Below, one piece after another: positions 22,242-32,652 of a stretch of 64,000 bases of DNA. The notes below the pieces were generated by a model, which worked only from the letters and a program-made list of their open reading frames with translations, made no database searches and was not told the DNA's origin. A program made the translations under genes and the position numbers. Source of the stretch: Rudaeicoccus suwonensis (GTDB lineage Bacteria > Actinomycetota > Actinomycetes > Actinomycetales > Dermatophilaceae); the NCBI RefSeq assembly GCF_007829035.1, contig NZ_VIVQ01000001.1, forward strand, positions 868,001 through 932,000. Reading direction: 5' to 3'. Position 1 is the first letter of the stretch, and every line of letters begins with the position of its first letter.

Positions 22242-23345
22242 GTGCGACCGGTGATGAAGATTGCGGCTGTGTCCGCCGTGGCAGCGATGGCTCTTGCAGG
22301 TTGTGGCAGCAAGCCGGCGACCAGCTCCAGTGCGAGCGGCTCGACCGGTGGTACCACCGGCACGGCGACCGGCAACAAGATCAAGGCCTGCATGGTGCTC
22401 GACACCGGTGGTGTCGACGACAAGTCGTTCAACGAGAACTCCTGGGCCGGCATGCAGGCAGCCCACCAGGCCAACCCGAACATCAGCATCCAGTACGTCC
22501 CGTCCAACTCCGGCAGTGACTACACCCCGAACCTCACCAAGTTCGCGCAGTCCGGCTGCGACACCGTGATTGCTGTCGGTGGCTTGATGGGTGACGCGGT
22601 GGCCGGCGCGGCCAAGCAGTTCCCCAAGGTGCACTTCGCCGAGATCGACGACTCCAACCAGGGGATCTCGAACATCTACGGCATTCAGTACAACACCGCG
22701 CAGGCCGGCTTTCTGGCCGGGTATCTCGCGGCCGGCATGACCAAGACCGGCACGGTCGGCACCTGGGGCGGTCTCAACATTCCCCCCGTGACGATCTACA
22801 TGGACGGCTTCTGGGAGGGCGTGCAGTACTACAACAAGGAGAACTCCAAGAGCGTCAACGTCCTGGGCTGGAACGAGAAGAACCAGAAGGGCGGCACGTT
22901 CTCCGGGTCGTTCACCGACCAGAACAAGGGCAAGTCGATCACCCAGCAGATGGAGGCGCAGGGCGCCGACATCGTCTTCCCGGTTGCCGGCGGTTCGGGC
23001 CTCGGTGCCGGCGCCGCAGCGGCGGCCTCCGGTGGCAAGCTCAACCTGATCTGGGTCGACACCGACGGCTGCGAGAGCGCAGCGCAGTACTGCAAGTACT
23101 TCATCTCCAGCGCCACCAAGAACCTCGCCGGTGGTGTCGAGGCCTACCTGAAGTCGGTGTCCAGCGGCACCTTCCCGACCGGCAACTACATCGGCACGCT
23201 GAGCAACGACGGAGTCGGCCTCGCGCCGTACAACCAGTGGCAGTCGAAGGTTCCGGCCTCGCTGCAGGCGCAGATCACCAAGATCAAGGGCGAGATCGCG
23301 TCCGGCGCGATCACGATCACCTCGCCGAGCCAGCCGAAGCAGTAA
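22242..23345 (+). CDS. BmpA/PnrA-family nucleoside-binding lipoprotein
   Basis: 367 residues. A signal peptide with lipobox LAGC (Cys about residue 21) is followed by a Ser/Gly/Thr-rich linker and the BMP domain (PF02608) with LDTGGVDDKSFNENSWAG and the ligand-site features AVGGLMGDAV and FPVAGGSGLGAG. It should bind purine or pyrimidine nucleosides and deliver them to the ABC transporter encoded downstream. GTG start at 22242 with AAGGAG at 22230-22235. A small perfect hairpin (CCCTCG-AATC-CGAGGG, 22203-22218) lies just upstream of the ribosome site. A terminator follows the gene at 23357. Confidence 0.93.
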   Translation: MRPVMKIAAVSAVAAMALAGCGSKPATSSSASGSTGGTTGTATGNKIKACMVLDTGGVDDKSFNENSWAGMQAAHQANPNISIQYVPSNSGSDYTPNLTKFAQSGCDTVIAVGGLMGDAVAGAAKQFPKVHFAEIDDSNQGISNIYGIQYNTAQAGFLAGYLAAGMTKTGTVGTWGGLNIPPVTIYMDGFWEGVQYYNKENSKSVNVLGWNEKNQKGGTFSGSFTDQNKGKSITQQMEAQGADIVFPVAGGSGLGAGAAAAASGGKLNLIWVDTDGCESAAQYCKYFISSATKNLAGGVEAYLKSVSSGTFPTGNYIGTLSNDGVGLAPYNQWQSKVPASLQAQITKIKGEIASGAITITSPSQPKQ

Positions 23346-23356
23346 CGCTTTCCGGG

Positions 23357-23396
23357 GCAGGGCGGGCCACGTAGGCTCGCCCTGCTCTGTGTTTTG
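23357..23396 (+). terminator. Intrinsic terminator/attenuator between binding protein and transporter genes
   Basis: GCAGGGCG (23357-23364) pairs exactly with CGCCCTGC (23378-23385), with further GCC/GGC pairing inside, followed by a T-rich CTGTGTTTTG. It lies 12 bp after the lipoprotein stop. Since the ATPase gene continues on the same strand 80 bp later, partial read-through would give more binding protein than transporter. Confidence 0.65.
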
Positions 23397-23474
23397 TATG
23401 ACGGAGCTCATGGCCTCCTGCTGGGGGCCGACCCGGCACCGGACAGCCCCGACACCTACGCAGGAGGGTATGGC

Positions 23475-24991
<1,517 letters not shown>

Positions 24992-24995
<4 letters not shown>

Positions 24996-26704
24996 GCACC
25001 CCATCCGGACAGCCGCCGCAGGACTCCGGCGACGCGCCGGAGTCCACAACCGACACGGCAGCCGGCGACAATGCCGTCACCGACAATGCCGTCACCGACA
25101 ATGCCGTCACCGACAATGCCGTCACCGACAATGCCGTCACCGACAATGCCGTCACCGACAATGCCGTCACCGACAATGCCGTCACCGACAATGCCGTCAC
25201 CGACAATGCCGTCACCGACAATGCCGTCACCGACAATGCCGTCACCGACAATGCCGTCACCGACAATGCCGTCACCGACAATGCCGTCACCGACAATGCC
25301 GTCACCGACAATGCCGTCACCGACAATGCCGTCACCGACAATGCCGTCACCGACAATGCCGTCACCGACAATGCCGTCACCGACAATGCCGCCGAAGGCA
25401 CTGCGGCCGACGGCACCACCGCTCAGGACACGGGCGTTGCCGAGGGCGCGGTAGCCACAAGCGAGGCGGCCGAGGGAGATTCGTTGCTGAGCCGCGCCGA
25501 GGCGCGTAGCGGTGACCGCACCCAGCAGACGATCCTGCAGATCCTGCGCAGCGACCATCCCGCGATCGTCACGGTGCTGGCGGTCATCTGCGCGATGATC
25601 GTCGGCGCGATCCTGATCGTGGTGTCCGACACCCCCACCCGCGACAGCGCGCGTTATTTCTTCGCCGACCCCGGCGCAACCTTCAATGCCGCCTGGTGGG
25701 CGGTCAAGGACGCGTATGTCGCGCTCTTCGAGGGCGCGATCTACAACCCGAGCGGCACCCAGACGCTGGCGCCGCTGTCCGAGACGCTGGTCTACGCCAC
25801 ACCGCTGATCCTGGCCGGGCTGTCGGTCGCTCTGGCGTTCCGCGCCGGCCTGTTCAACATCGGCGCCCAGGGCCAGATCCTGATGTCGGCCGCGCTGGCG
25901 GGCTACATCGGTTTCGCTTGGCACCTGCCGGCGGGGATCCACATCATCGTCGCGATCATCGGCGGCATCATCGGCGGCGCGATCTGGGCGGGCATCGCCG
26001 GCCTGCTCAAAGCGCGGACCGGCGCGCATGAGGTGATCACCACGATCATGCTCAACTACGTCGCGGTCTACTTCATCAACTATCTGCTGGCCGAAACCTG
26101 GTTCCAGGCACCGCCGTTCAACCAGGCGGTCTCACGCACCGTTGCGCCCAATGCCCAGTTCTGGCATCTGTTCGGGTCCGACCTGCGCGTGAACTTCTCG
26201 TTCGTGCTGGCCATCGCAGCGACCGTCTTCGTCTGGTGGCTGCTGAAATTCGGCACCTTCGGATTCCGGCTGCGCGCCGTCGGTGCCAACCAGAACGCCG
26301 CGCGCACCGCGGGCATCAGCACCGCCCGCACCTACATCTGGGTGATGGTCATCGTGGGTGCGCTTGCAGGCCTGGCGGGTGTGTCCCAGATCCTCGGGGT
26401 CGCCAACAACTACCAGGTGACCGCCAGCGTCGACGGCGGTGTCGGCTTCACCGCCATCACGGTGGCGCTGTTGGGTCGCGGTGGTGCCTGGGGCACCTTC
26501 TGGGCAGGTCTGCTCTTCGGCGCCCTCACCGCCGGCAGCAGCCAACTGCAGGTGGCCACGGCCACACCCCCTGACCTCGTGCAGGTGCTGCAGGCGCTGG
26601 TCGTGCTGTTCATCGCGGCCCCCGGTCTGATCCGGCTGGTGTTCCGATTGCGCAAGAGTGAGTCGTCCGGCTCGGCCGTGCTGGCGAAGGGGTGGAACGG
26701 ATGA
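24992..26704 (+). CDS. Nucleoside ABC transporter permease with a 21-copy pentapeptide tail
   Basis: 570 residues. The C-terminal 400 residues are a normal BPD_transp_2 (PF02653) permease with 8-10 hydrophobic segments, [10 protein letters not shown] and the EAA-like [12 protein letters not shown] loop. The N-terminal 170 residues are extra: an acidic low-complexity segment in which the pentapeptide NAVTD recurs 21 times without change (about residues 26-131), then a Thr/Glu/Ala-rich linker. The tail precedes the first membrane helix, should be cytoplasmic and disordered, and is not needed for the family fold. Start overlaps the ATPase stop, end overlaps the next permease, so the reading frame through the repeat is retained. 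Confidence 0.93.
25067..25390 (+). repeat. Perfect 15-bp tandem array, 21 copies plus a partial, inside a permease gene
   Basis: The unit GACAATGCCGTCACC repeats identically from 25067 to 25381, then a partial GACAATGCC. No base differs among the 21 copies, including third codon positions, which points to recent expansion or active homogenisation. The unit length is a multiple of three, so copy-number changes keep the frame and alter only the length of the Asn-Ala-Val-Thr-Asp tail. Confidence 0.98.
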
Positions 26705-28020
26705 GCGAGCAGATCGAGACCCAGACCGTCGAGGTCGCGCCCGACCAGGTGGTCGCCCAGCGCATCGTCGAGGTGCGCATGTCACCGACACGGCGGGTGG
26801 CCATCGGTGCGGCCATCGTCATACTCGGCCTGCTGACGATCCTGGCTCTGGGCCTGAGCGCCGGCAAGCACTCCACCCAGTTCGACCTCAACGTCGCCGG
26901 AACCGGCATCCAGGTGCCGAAGTTCTCGCTGCCGGGCAAGGCCATGTGCTTCGTGCTCGGCGTGATCATCGTCGTGCTCGGTGTCGCTCAGATCGCCCGC
27001 GGTTTCGGCAAGAAGCAGCTGCGTTGGGTCGGCATCACGGTCGCGCTGCTGTTCATCGTGGCGTTCCTCGCGTGGACCGGCACCACCGGCAAGCAGTCGA
27101 TCCAGGTTGCGGCGCTGCTGCAGCAGACCCTGCTGCTCGCGACTCCGCTGATCCTGGGCGCCATGTCGGGTGTGCTGTGTGAGAAATCCGGTGTCATCAA
27201 CGTCGCCATCGAGGGCCAGATGCTCTTCGGGGCCTTCGCCGGCGCGCTGTTCGGCACGCTGTCGAGCAGCTGGGTCGGCCTGATCGCCGCTGCCGTCATC
27301 GGCGGTCTGATGGGCGCACTGCTTGCGGTGTTCTCCATCAAGTTCCTGGTCAACCAGGTGATCCTCGGCGTCGTGCTCAACGCCTTCGCGCTGGGCCTGA
27401 CCGGGTATCTGTATGACGCGGTCATGGCCAACAACTCCGGCGGCACGAACTCTCCGTCGACCTTCAGCAACATCAAGATCCCGGTGCTGGGCGACATCCC
27501 GGTGATCGGTCCGTTGTTGTTCAACCAGAACGTCATCGTCTACCTGATGTACGTCATCGTGTTCGTGATCGACTTCATGCTGATCCGCTCGCGGTGGGGT
27601 CTGCGCACGCGTGCCGTCGGTGAGCACCCCAAGGCCGCCGACACCATGGGCATCAACGTCCTGCGGCTGCGCTACAAGAACGTCATCCTCGGTGGCTGCG
27701 TCGCCGGTGTCGCCGGTGCGGCGCTGACGATCGGTTCGGTGGGCTCGTTCAACAAGGACATGACATCAGGGCAAGGCTTCATTGCCCTGGCGGCCTTGAT
27801 CTTCGGCCGGTGGACACCGCGGGGCGCCCTCGGTGCGGCGTTGTTCTTCGGTTTCGCCAGCGCGCTGCAGACGACGCTGTCGCTGCTCGCGACGCCGGTG
27901 AAGATCGACACCAACCTGCTGGCGATGCTGCCCTACCTGGCCACGATCTTCGCGGTGGCCGGTCTGGTCGGACGCGTTCGGGCACCCGCCGCTGACGGCG
28001 AGCCCTACGTCAAGGGCTGA
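26701..28020 (+). CDS. Nucleoside ABC transporter permease, second subunit
   Basis: 439 residues of the BPD_transp_2 family with about nine hydrophobic segments. Conserved features include ATPLILGAMSGVLCEKSGVINVAIEGQ and the coupling loop GEHPKAADTMGIN. An N-terminal cytoplasmic segment of about 35 residues precedes the first helix. The ATG at 26701 overlaps the preceding TGA (ATGA). Forms the membrane heterodimer with the upstream permease. Followed after 4 bp by cdd, which ties the transporter to pyrimidine nucleosides. Confidence 0.93.
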   Translation: MSEQIETQTVEVAPDQVVAQRIVEVRMSPTRRVAIGAAIVILGLLTILALGLSAGKHSTQFDLNVAGTGIQVPKFSLPGKAMCFVLGVIIVVLGVAQIARGFGKKQLRWVGITVALLFIVAFLAWTGTTGKQSIQVAALLQQTLLLATPLILGAMSGVLCEKSGVINVAIEGQMLFGAFAGALFGTLSSSWVGLIAAAVIGGLMGALLAVFSIKFLVNQVILGVVLNAFALGLTGYLYDAVMANNSGGTNSPSTFSNIKIPVLGDIPVIGPLLFNQNVIVYLMYVIVFVIDFMLIRSRWGLRTRAVGEHPKAADTMGINVLRLRYKNVILGGCVAGVAGAALTIGSVGSFNKDMTSGQGFIALAALIFGRWTPRGALGAALFFGFASALQTTLSLLATPVKIDTNLLAMLPYLATIFAVAGLVGRVRAPAADGEPYVKG

Positions 28021-28024
28021 CCCC

Positions 28025-28453
28025 GTGGCCGACGTCGACTGGGACGCCCTGACGGCACATGCCGTCGAGGCGATGCATCACGCGTATGCGCCATACAGCC
28101 ACTTCGCGGTGGGAGTGGCCGGCTTCGTCGACGACGGCCGGGTCGTGTCCGGCTGCAATGTCGAGAACGCCGGGTATGGCGTGACGTTGTGCGCCGAGTG
28201 CGGGATGGTCAGCGAGCTCGTGCGTGGAGGTGGCGGTCTGCTGACGGCAGTGGCGTGCGTCAACGCGCGCAGCGAGCCGCTCATGCCGTGCGGCCGGTGC
28301 CGTCAGCTGCTGTGGGAGCACGGCGGTCCGAACTGTCTGCTGCTGACCCCACAGGGTGTGCTGCCGATGAGCGAGGTGCTGCCGCAGGCTTTCGGGCCGC
28401 ACGACCTGACCCACGTCACCGGCAGTGCCGGCGGTCAGGACGTCTCCACCTGA
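28025..28453 (+). CDS. cdd: Cytidine deaminase
   Basis: 142 residues. Zinc and catalytic motifs are complete: CAECG (Cys and the proton-shuttle Glu) and PCGRCRQ, with substrate-binding NVENAGYG. Converts cytidine and deoxycytidine to uridine and deoxyuridine. GTG start 4 bp after the permease, so the imported nucleoside is deaminated by the last gene of the transport operon. Converges on a lipoprotein gene across a hairpin. Confidence 0.95.
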   Translation: MADVDWDALTAHAVEAMHHAYAPYSHFAVGVAGFVDDGRVVSGCNVENAGYGVTLCAECGMVSELVRGGGGLLTAVACVNARSEPLMPCGRCRQLLWEHGGPNCLLLTPQGVLPMSEVLPQAFGPHDLTHVTGSAGGQDVST

Positions 28454-28480
28454 GCGGTGACGTCGATCGAGCCTCAGGTG
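28447..28480. terminator. Bidirectional hairpin holding two stop codons
   Basis: CACCTGAG (28447-28454) pairs exactly with CTCAGGTG (28473-28480). The cdd stop lies in one arm and the stop of the convergent lipoprotein gene in the other. Loop of 18 nt; no strong T-tract. Confidence 0.45.
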
Positions 28481-28926
28481 CCGGATGTCTGGTCGTTCGA
28501 CTGTGTGGAGGCTGGCCCGCCGATCAGGCATTCGCCGGTGTCCTTGGCCAGCGTTGCGCTGTCGAGCGGGCTGATGCCCTTGAGGTTGTGGTCGCGCAGC
28601 GCGATGAGGGTTTGCGCGGACAGGTCGTCGTACCCCTTGGTGATGACGCAGCTGATCGCTCCGGAGACCAGCCGCTGCGGCACACCCTTGCTCGCGAGGT
28701 AGTCGCTCAGACCATTGGTCACGGCTGCCGGGCTCGGCTTGCCCTGGTTGTTGACACCCGGCGACTCATCGCCCTGCGACGGGGTCACGCTGGGCACCGG
28801 TGTCCCCGCACTACTGGGCGTGCCGGCGGCTGCGTGCCCGAATCCGCCTCCGCAGCCGGTCAGCAGCGTCGGCACGGCGAGGAGGGCAGCGGCGACGGTG
28901 ACCTTGGTTCTGGCTGATGTGCTCAT
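28474..28926 (-). CDS. Small lipoprotein, paralogue 1 of 3, two-cysteine domain
   Basis: 150 residues, no family I recognise. A signal peptide ends in lipobox LLTGC (Cys about 25), followed by a Gly/Ser/Pro-rich linker and a C-terminal helical module of about 75 residues with two cysteines 40 residues apart: ISCVITKGYDDLSAQTL and KDTGECLIG. The same module occurs in the next two genes. ATG at 28926 has GAGGGA upstream; the frame is open to 29073 but the earlier part lacks a signal sequence. Outer face of the membrane, lipid-anchored. Function unknown; it lies between cdd and deoA on the opposite strand. Confidence 0.8.
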   Translation of the reverse strand: MSTSARTKVTVAAALLAVPTLLTGCGGGFGHAAAGTPSSAGTPVPSVTPSQGDESPGVNNQGKPSPAAVTNGLSDYLASKGVPQRLVSGAISCVITKGYDDLSAQTLIALRDHNLKGISPLDSATLAKDTGECLIGGPASTQSNDQTSGT

Positions 28927-29115
28927 ACGTGTTCCCTCGCTGATCCGTTGACTGTGGTCGACGCGTGTGACGTCGTCTGATCGGGTGTGTCTGATCGGTA
29001 TGACGCGAGATGTCGTCGATCGGTTGCATCCGCGTGGCTCCGCCTGCCGCGCAACGATGTCGATGGTGGTCACCGGGCAGCGGCATACAGACGCTCACCT
29101 TGATGAGGGGAGTTG

Positions 29116-29472
29116 CTACGCCAGTTGATTCTGGCAGGCAGTGACGGCCTCGGAGAGCACCTTCTGGTCGGGCGACGAGATCTGGGCGAGGTTGCTCGCC
29201 GCGAGCAATGTCAACGTGTTGGTGCTCAGGTGGGTGTAGGTCCGGTCCGCAACGCAGGTCGTCAGCCAGGTGATGCGCTGCTTGCTGGATGCGCTGGTAC
29301 CTGCAAGCCGCTCGATTGCGCGACTGGCGCCGCCGATCACCTGCGACTTCGAGGGACGTGACGAGTGGGCGGTCGAGACGGTGGCGGCGTGATGGGTTGC
29401 GGCCGAACAACCGCAGAGCATCGCGGCGCTCAACACGGCCGCGACGAACGCGGCAGGGGCACTGCGATGCAT
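29116..29472 (-). CDS. Small lipoprotein, paralogue 2 of 3, two-cysteine domain
   Basis: 118 residues. Signal peptide with lipobox MLCGC, then a His/Ala/Thr/Ser-rich linker and the same C-terminal module: LTTCVADRTYTHLSTNTLTLLAAS and EAVTACQNQLA. The Cys pair is about 40 residues apart as in its paralogues, which suggests a disulfide-closed helical hairpin. ATG at 29472 fits the signal peptide exactly. Sequence identity with the neighbours is low outside the module, so the duplication is old. Function unknown. Confidence 0.78.
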   Translation of the reverse strand: MHRSAPAAFVAAVLSAAMLCGCSAATHHAATVSTAHSSRPSKSQVIGGASRAIERLAGTSASSKQRITWLTTCVADRTYTHLSTNTLTLLAASNLAQISSPDQKVLSEAVTACQNQLA

Positions 29473-29576
29473 GCTGGATCCTTCGGTGGGCATGGGCGGT
29501 CGCGCGAATGCAGACGGCCGGTCGCCCGAATGTACCGGCCCGACGCCCCCTGCGCGCCGGGCCGGTGCGGTGAGGC

Positions 29577-29924
29577 TCAGCCGCCCATCGAGGACATCAA
29601 CGAATTGGTGCAGCTGGTGATCGCCGACTGCACGTTCGACTGGTCGGAGCTGCTGACCTTGGTCGGCGTTCCGCTCTTCATCGCGTTGAGAGTCGAGGCA
29701 TCGACCTGGCCGTAGACCTTGTCGACGACGCAGGTGGCCACCTTGTTGCTCAGTTCTCCGCTGATCGCCGACTTTCCGTCGACCTTCTGGTTCTGCATCG
29801 CGGAGGCGTAGCCGCTGATGACATCGGCCTTGGCGGGCTTGCTCGCGCCGCTGCCACACGCGGCGAGGCTGAACGGAGCGGCCACCAGGACGGCGGTTAC
29901 GGCGATGCGGCTGAACGTTTTCAT
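29577..29924 (-). CDS. Small lipoprotein, paralogue 3 of 3, two-cysteine domain
   Basis: 115 residues. Signal peptide with lipobox LAAC, a short linker, then VISGYASAMQNQ leading into ATCVVDKVYGQVDASTLNAMKSG and AITSCTNSLM. Positions of the two C-terminal cysteines, the aromatic residue after the first Cys and the T-L-x-A motif match the other two paralogues. ATG at 29924 has AAGGAA upstream. It is the most upstream of the three on the minus strand and is divergent from deoA with about 190 bp between. Confidence 0.8.
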   Translation of the reverse strand: MKTFSRIAVTAVLVAAPFSLAACGSGASKPAKADVISGYASAMQNQKVDGKSAISGELSNKVATCVVDKVYGQVDASTLNAMKSGTPTKVSSSDQSNVQSAITSCTNSLMSSMGG

Positions 29925-30113
29925 GACGGGTTCCTTCGTTCGATGAGGGGTTGTGTGTGCCCTCCGTGACGGGCGCATCAACACAGACGGCGCGACCTTC
30001 CACCCGGTTCCATGGTGATGTTCACCGGTGTTCGACGACACTCGACGTGACCTGCCGGTTCGGCGCCGGCGTCGGATGTCGGGGCCATCGTCGCGGCATG
30101 GCAGGATCTGCGG

Positions 30114-31481
30114 ATGAGCAACCCGAGCACCTCCAGCAGTTCCAGCACGCCGGCCGCAGGCGGCGCGTCCGATGTCGGCAACCACTCGAGCGCCGCGGTG
30201 GAGACCTTCGACGCCGTCGACGTCATCCGCACCAAGCGCGACCGTGGTGTGCTGAGCGCCGCGCAGATCGACTGGGTGATCGACGCCTACACCCGCGGCG
30301 CGGTCGCAGAGGAGCAGATGTCTGCTCTCGCGATGGCGATCTTCCTCAACGGGATGGATCGGTCCGAGATCTCCCGCTGGACCGCCGCGATGATCGCCTC
30401 GGGGGAGCGGATGGACTTCTCCTCGCTGTCTCGCCCGACCTCGGACAAGCACTCGACCGGTGGTGTGGGCGACAAGATCACGCTGCCGCTGGCGCCCCTT
30501 GTCGCCGCATATGGTGTTGCCGTTCCTCAGCTTTCGGGGCGTGGGCTCGGACACACCGGTGGCACACTCGACAAACTGGAGTCGATCCCCGGCTGGCGGG
30601 CGGGTCTGTCCAACAACGCGATGCTGCAGCAACTCGAGAATGTCGGCGCGGTGATCTGCGCGGCTGGATCCGGACTGGCTCCGGCTGACAAAAAGCTCTA
30701 TGCGCTACGCGACGTGACGTCGACCGTCGAGGCGATCCCGCTGATCGCGAGCTCGATCATGAGCAAGAAGATCGCCGAGGGCACCGGTTCGCTCGTGCTC
30801 GACGTGAAGGTCGGCTCAGGCGCCTTCATGAAGTCGGCGGCAGATGCACGCGAACTTGCCCGCACCATGGTGGATCTCGGCACCGACGCAGGAGTTACGA
30901 CAGTCGCGTTGCTGACCGACATGTCGACCCCGCTGGGTCTGACGGCGGGCAACGCCATCGAGGTGCAGGAGTCGATCGATGTGCTCGCGGGCGGTGGTCC
31001 CGCCGACGTCGTGGAGCTCACGGTTGCCCTTGCTCGCGAGATGCTGCACGCCGCCGGACGGACCGGCGTCGACCCGGCGCAGGGTCTGCAGGACGGATCT
31101 GCGATGGATGTATGGCGCCGGATGATCCGCGCCCAAGGTGGCGACCCGAACGCGGCCCTGCCGGTGGCCCGCGAGAGCGAGGTGGTGCGTGCCGACACCA
31201 GCGGTGTGCTCACGCGTCTGGATGCGCTCGCTGTCGGTGTCGCGGCGTGGCGCCTCGGCGCCGGTCGCGCCCGCAAGGAGGACCCGGTGCAGGCCGGTGC
31301 GGGTGTGGTGCTGCACGCGAAGCCCGGCGACCACGTCCGCGCCGGTGACCCGCTGATGACCTTGCACACCGACACGCCGGAGCGTTTCGCACGGGCGACC
31401 GAGGCGCTGAAGGGTGCGTGGTCGGTGCAGGACGACGCGGCATACGAGCCCATGCCGATCGTCATCGACCGCATCGCCTGA
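30114..31481 (+). CDS. deoA: Thymidine (pyrimidine-nucleoside) phosphorylase
   Basis: 455 residues. Signature region SDKHSTGGVGDKITLPLAPLVA at about 104 onward and SGRGLGHTGGTLDKLESIPG form the phosphate and base sites; C-terminal PYNP domain with GAGVVLHAKPGDHV. Splits thymidine or deoxyuridine to base and deoxyribose 1-phosphate. A Ser/Ala-rich extension of about 28 residues precedes the conserved domain. A weak -10-like CAGGAT lies 6 bp before the ATG at 30114. Followed by a strong terminator. Works with the Bmp importer and Cdd upstream. Confidence 0.94.
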   Translation: MSNPSTSSSSSTPAAGGASDVGNHSSAAVETFDAVDVIRTKRDRGVLSAAQIDWVIDAYTRGAVAEEQMSALAMAIFLNGMDRSEISRWTAAMIASGERMDFSSLSRPTSDKHSTGGVGDKITLPLAPLVAAYGVAVPQLSGRGLGHTGGTLDKLESIPGWRAGLSNNAMLQQLENVGAVICAAGSGLAPADKKLYALRDVTSTVEAIPLIASSIMSKKIAEGTGSLVLDVKVGSGAFMKSAADARELARTMVDLGTDAGVTTVALLTDMSTPLGLTAGNAIEVQESIDVLAGGGPADVVELTVALAREMLHAAGRTGVDPAQGLQDGSAMDVWRRMIRAQGGDPNAALPVARESEVVRADTSGVLTRLDALAVGVAAWRLGAGRARKEDPVQAGAGVVLHAKPGDHVRAGDPLMTLHTDTPERFARATEALKGAWSVQDDAAYEPMPIVIDRIA

Positions 31482-31489
31482 GCGAGCCC

Positions 31490-31522
31490 TGTGCGGTGCC
31501 CCGCATGCCGGGGCACCGCACA
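31490..31522 (+). terminator. Strong perfect hairpin after deoA
   Basis: TGTGCGGTGCCCC (31490-31502) is exactly complementary to GGGGCACCGCACA (31510-31522) with a 7-nt loop, starting 8 bp after the deoA stop. No T-tract, as is common for actinobacterial terminators. Confidence 0.75.
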
Positions 31523-31632
31523 GCCTCGCCGGAGCGGGTCGTCGACTCGAGTTTCGTGGTGTCGGCCGAGTCCTGCCGCGGCCGCGCAGGCGTCATCCGC
31601 GGCGCCATTCAGCCGAGCAGTTGCGCCGCGTG

Positions 31633-32628
31633 TCACCCCACAGTCGGCGCTTCGGCGCTCTGGTCGATCTCACCGACGTCTCCGGTCACACCGGTGAGCG
31701 CTGCCCGCCGTCCCAGCACGAAAACGTAGGTCAGGAAGGCGATCTCGGCCAGCACGCCGATGCCGATGCGTGCCCAGGGCGGCAGCTGCGACGGCGTCAC
31801 GAAGGCTTCGATGCAGCCGCTGACCAGAAGCACCCCGATGAGTCCGATGGCGATCGTCACTGTTGCGCGAGCCTCGTGTGCGAGAGCATCGACACGGCGC
31901 CGTGGTCCCGGCTCCACCCAGGACCAGAACAGTCGCAAGCCAGCACCGGCAGCGACGAAAACCGCTGTCAACTCGAGGATTCCGTGCGGCAGGATGAAGG
32001 TGAAGAACTCTCCGGCGCGACCGTTCGCCGCCATCACACCGCCGAGCACCGCGACGTTGAGCATGTTGCTCCACAGTATCGCGACGATGGGCACACCCAG
32101 CACGCCGAAGGCGATGCACAAGGCGGCGATGAACGCGTTGTTGGTCCAGACATGGGTCGCGAAATCGGTGCCGCCGTACTGCGAGTAATACCCCGCGAAG
32201 TCGTGGTTCACCAACTGCTGCGTCTGCGCGGGGGACAGGAAAGACGACTGCACCTGCGGATTGCGGGCCACCCAGACGCCGATCACCAGAGCCACACAGA
32301 CACTCACCGCAGCCGTGGTGATCCACCAGCGTCGTGCGCGATAGAGCGTTGCCGGGAAGTCCAGCAGAAGGAAGTTCGCCACCGACGACCACGAGGCCGT
32401 CCGGCGCCCCAGTGCAGCGGTGCGCGCCTGAGCCAGCAACGTCGAAAGATGTTGGATGACAGCGGGATCCGGTGCTCCGGAGCGGACCTGTGACAGATGG
32501 GTGGCGACCCGCTGATAGAGATCGAGCAGCTCGTCGGCCTCCTCGCCACTGAGCTTGGAACGGCGGCCGAGCATTCGTAGCCGATCCCACTCGCCGTGAT
32601 GCGCGGCGACATACGCATCAAGATCCAC
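31633..32628 (-). CDS. SpoIIM/DUF95-family membrane protein
   Basis: 331 residues. A soluble N-terminal helical region (about 1-95) is followed by about six hydrophobic segments in the SpoIIM (PF01944) arrangement, including NNAFIAALCIAFGVLGVP and LPHGILELTAVFVAAGAGL. In actinobacteria this gene usually neighbours RDD, DUF58 and MoxR genes, as here; role is unknown in non-sporulators. GTG at 32628 is chosen because a -10-like TATAGT lies exactly 7 bp upstream, and it gives the family N-terminus VDLDAYV. Divergent from the RDD gene with only 24 bp between start codons. Confidence 0.85.
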   Translation of the reverse strand: MDLDAYVAAHHGEWDRLRMLGRRSKLSGEEADELLDLYQRVATHLSQVRSGAPDPAVIQHLSTLLAQARTAALGRRTASWSSVANFLLLDFPATLYRARRWWITTAAVSVCVALVIGVWVARNPQVQSSFLSPAQTQQLVNHDFAGYYSQYGGTDFATHVWTNNAFIAALCIAFGVLGVPIVAILWSNMLNVAVLGGVMAANGRAGEFFTFILPHGILELTAVFVAAGAGLRLFWSWVEPGPRRRVDALAHEARATVTIAIGLIGVLLVSGCIEAFVTPSQLPPWARIGIGVLAEIAFLTYVFVLGRRAALTGVTGDVGEIDQSAEAPTVG

Positions 32629-32635
32629 GAAGCGA

Positions 32636-32643
32636 ACTATAAG
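32636..32643. promoter_or_regulatory. Overlapping -10 elements of a bidirectional promoter
   Basis: ACTATAAG reads as TATAAG on the plus strand (32638-32643) and TATAGT on the minus strand (32641-32636). Each -10 ends 7-9 bp before a start codon (ATG 32653 and GTG 32628), so both transcripts would be leaderless and the two polymerases would compete for the same eight bases. No good -35 is visible on either side. Confidence 0.55.
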
Positions 32644-32652
32644 CTCCCCGGT

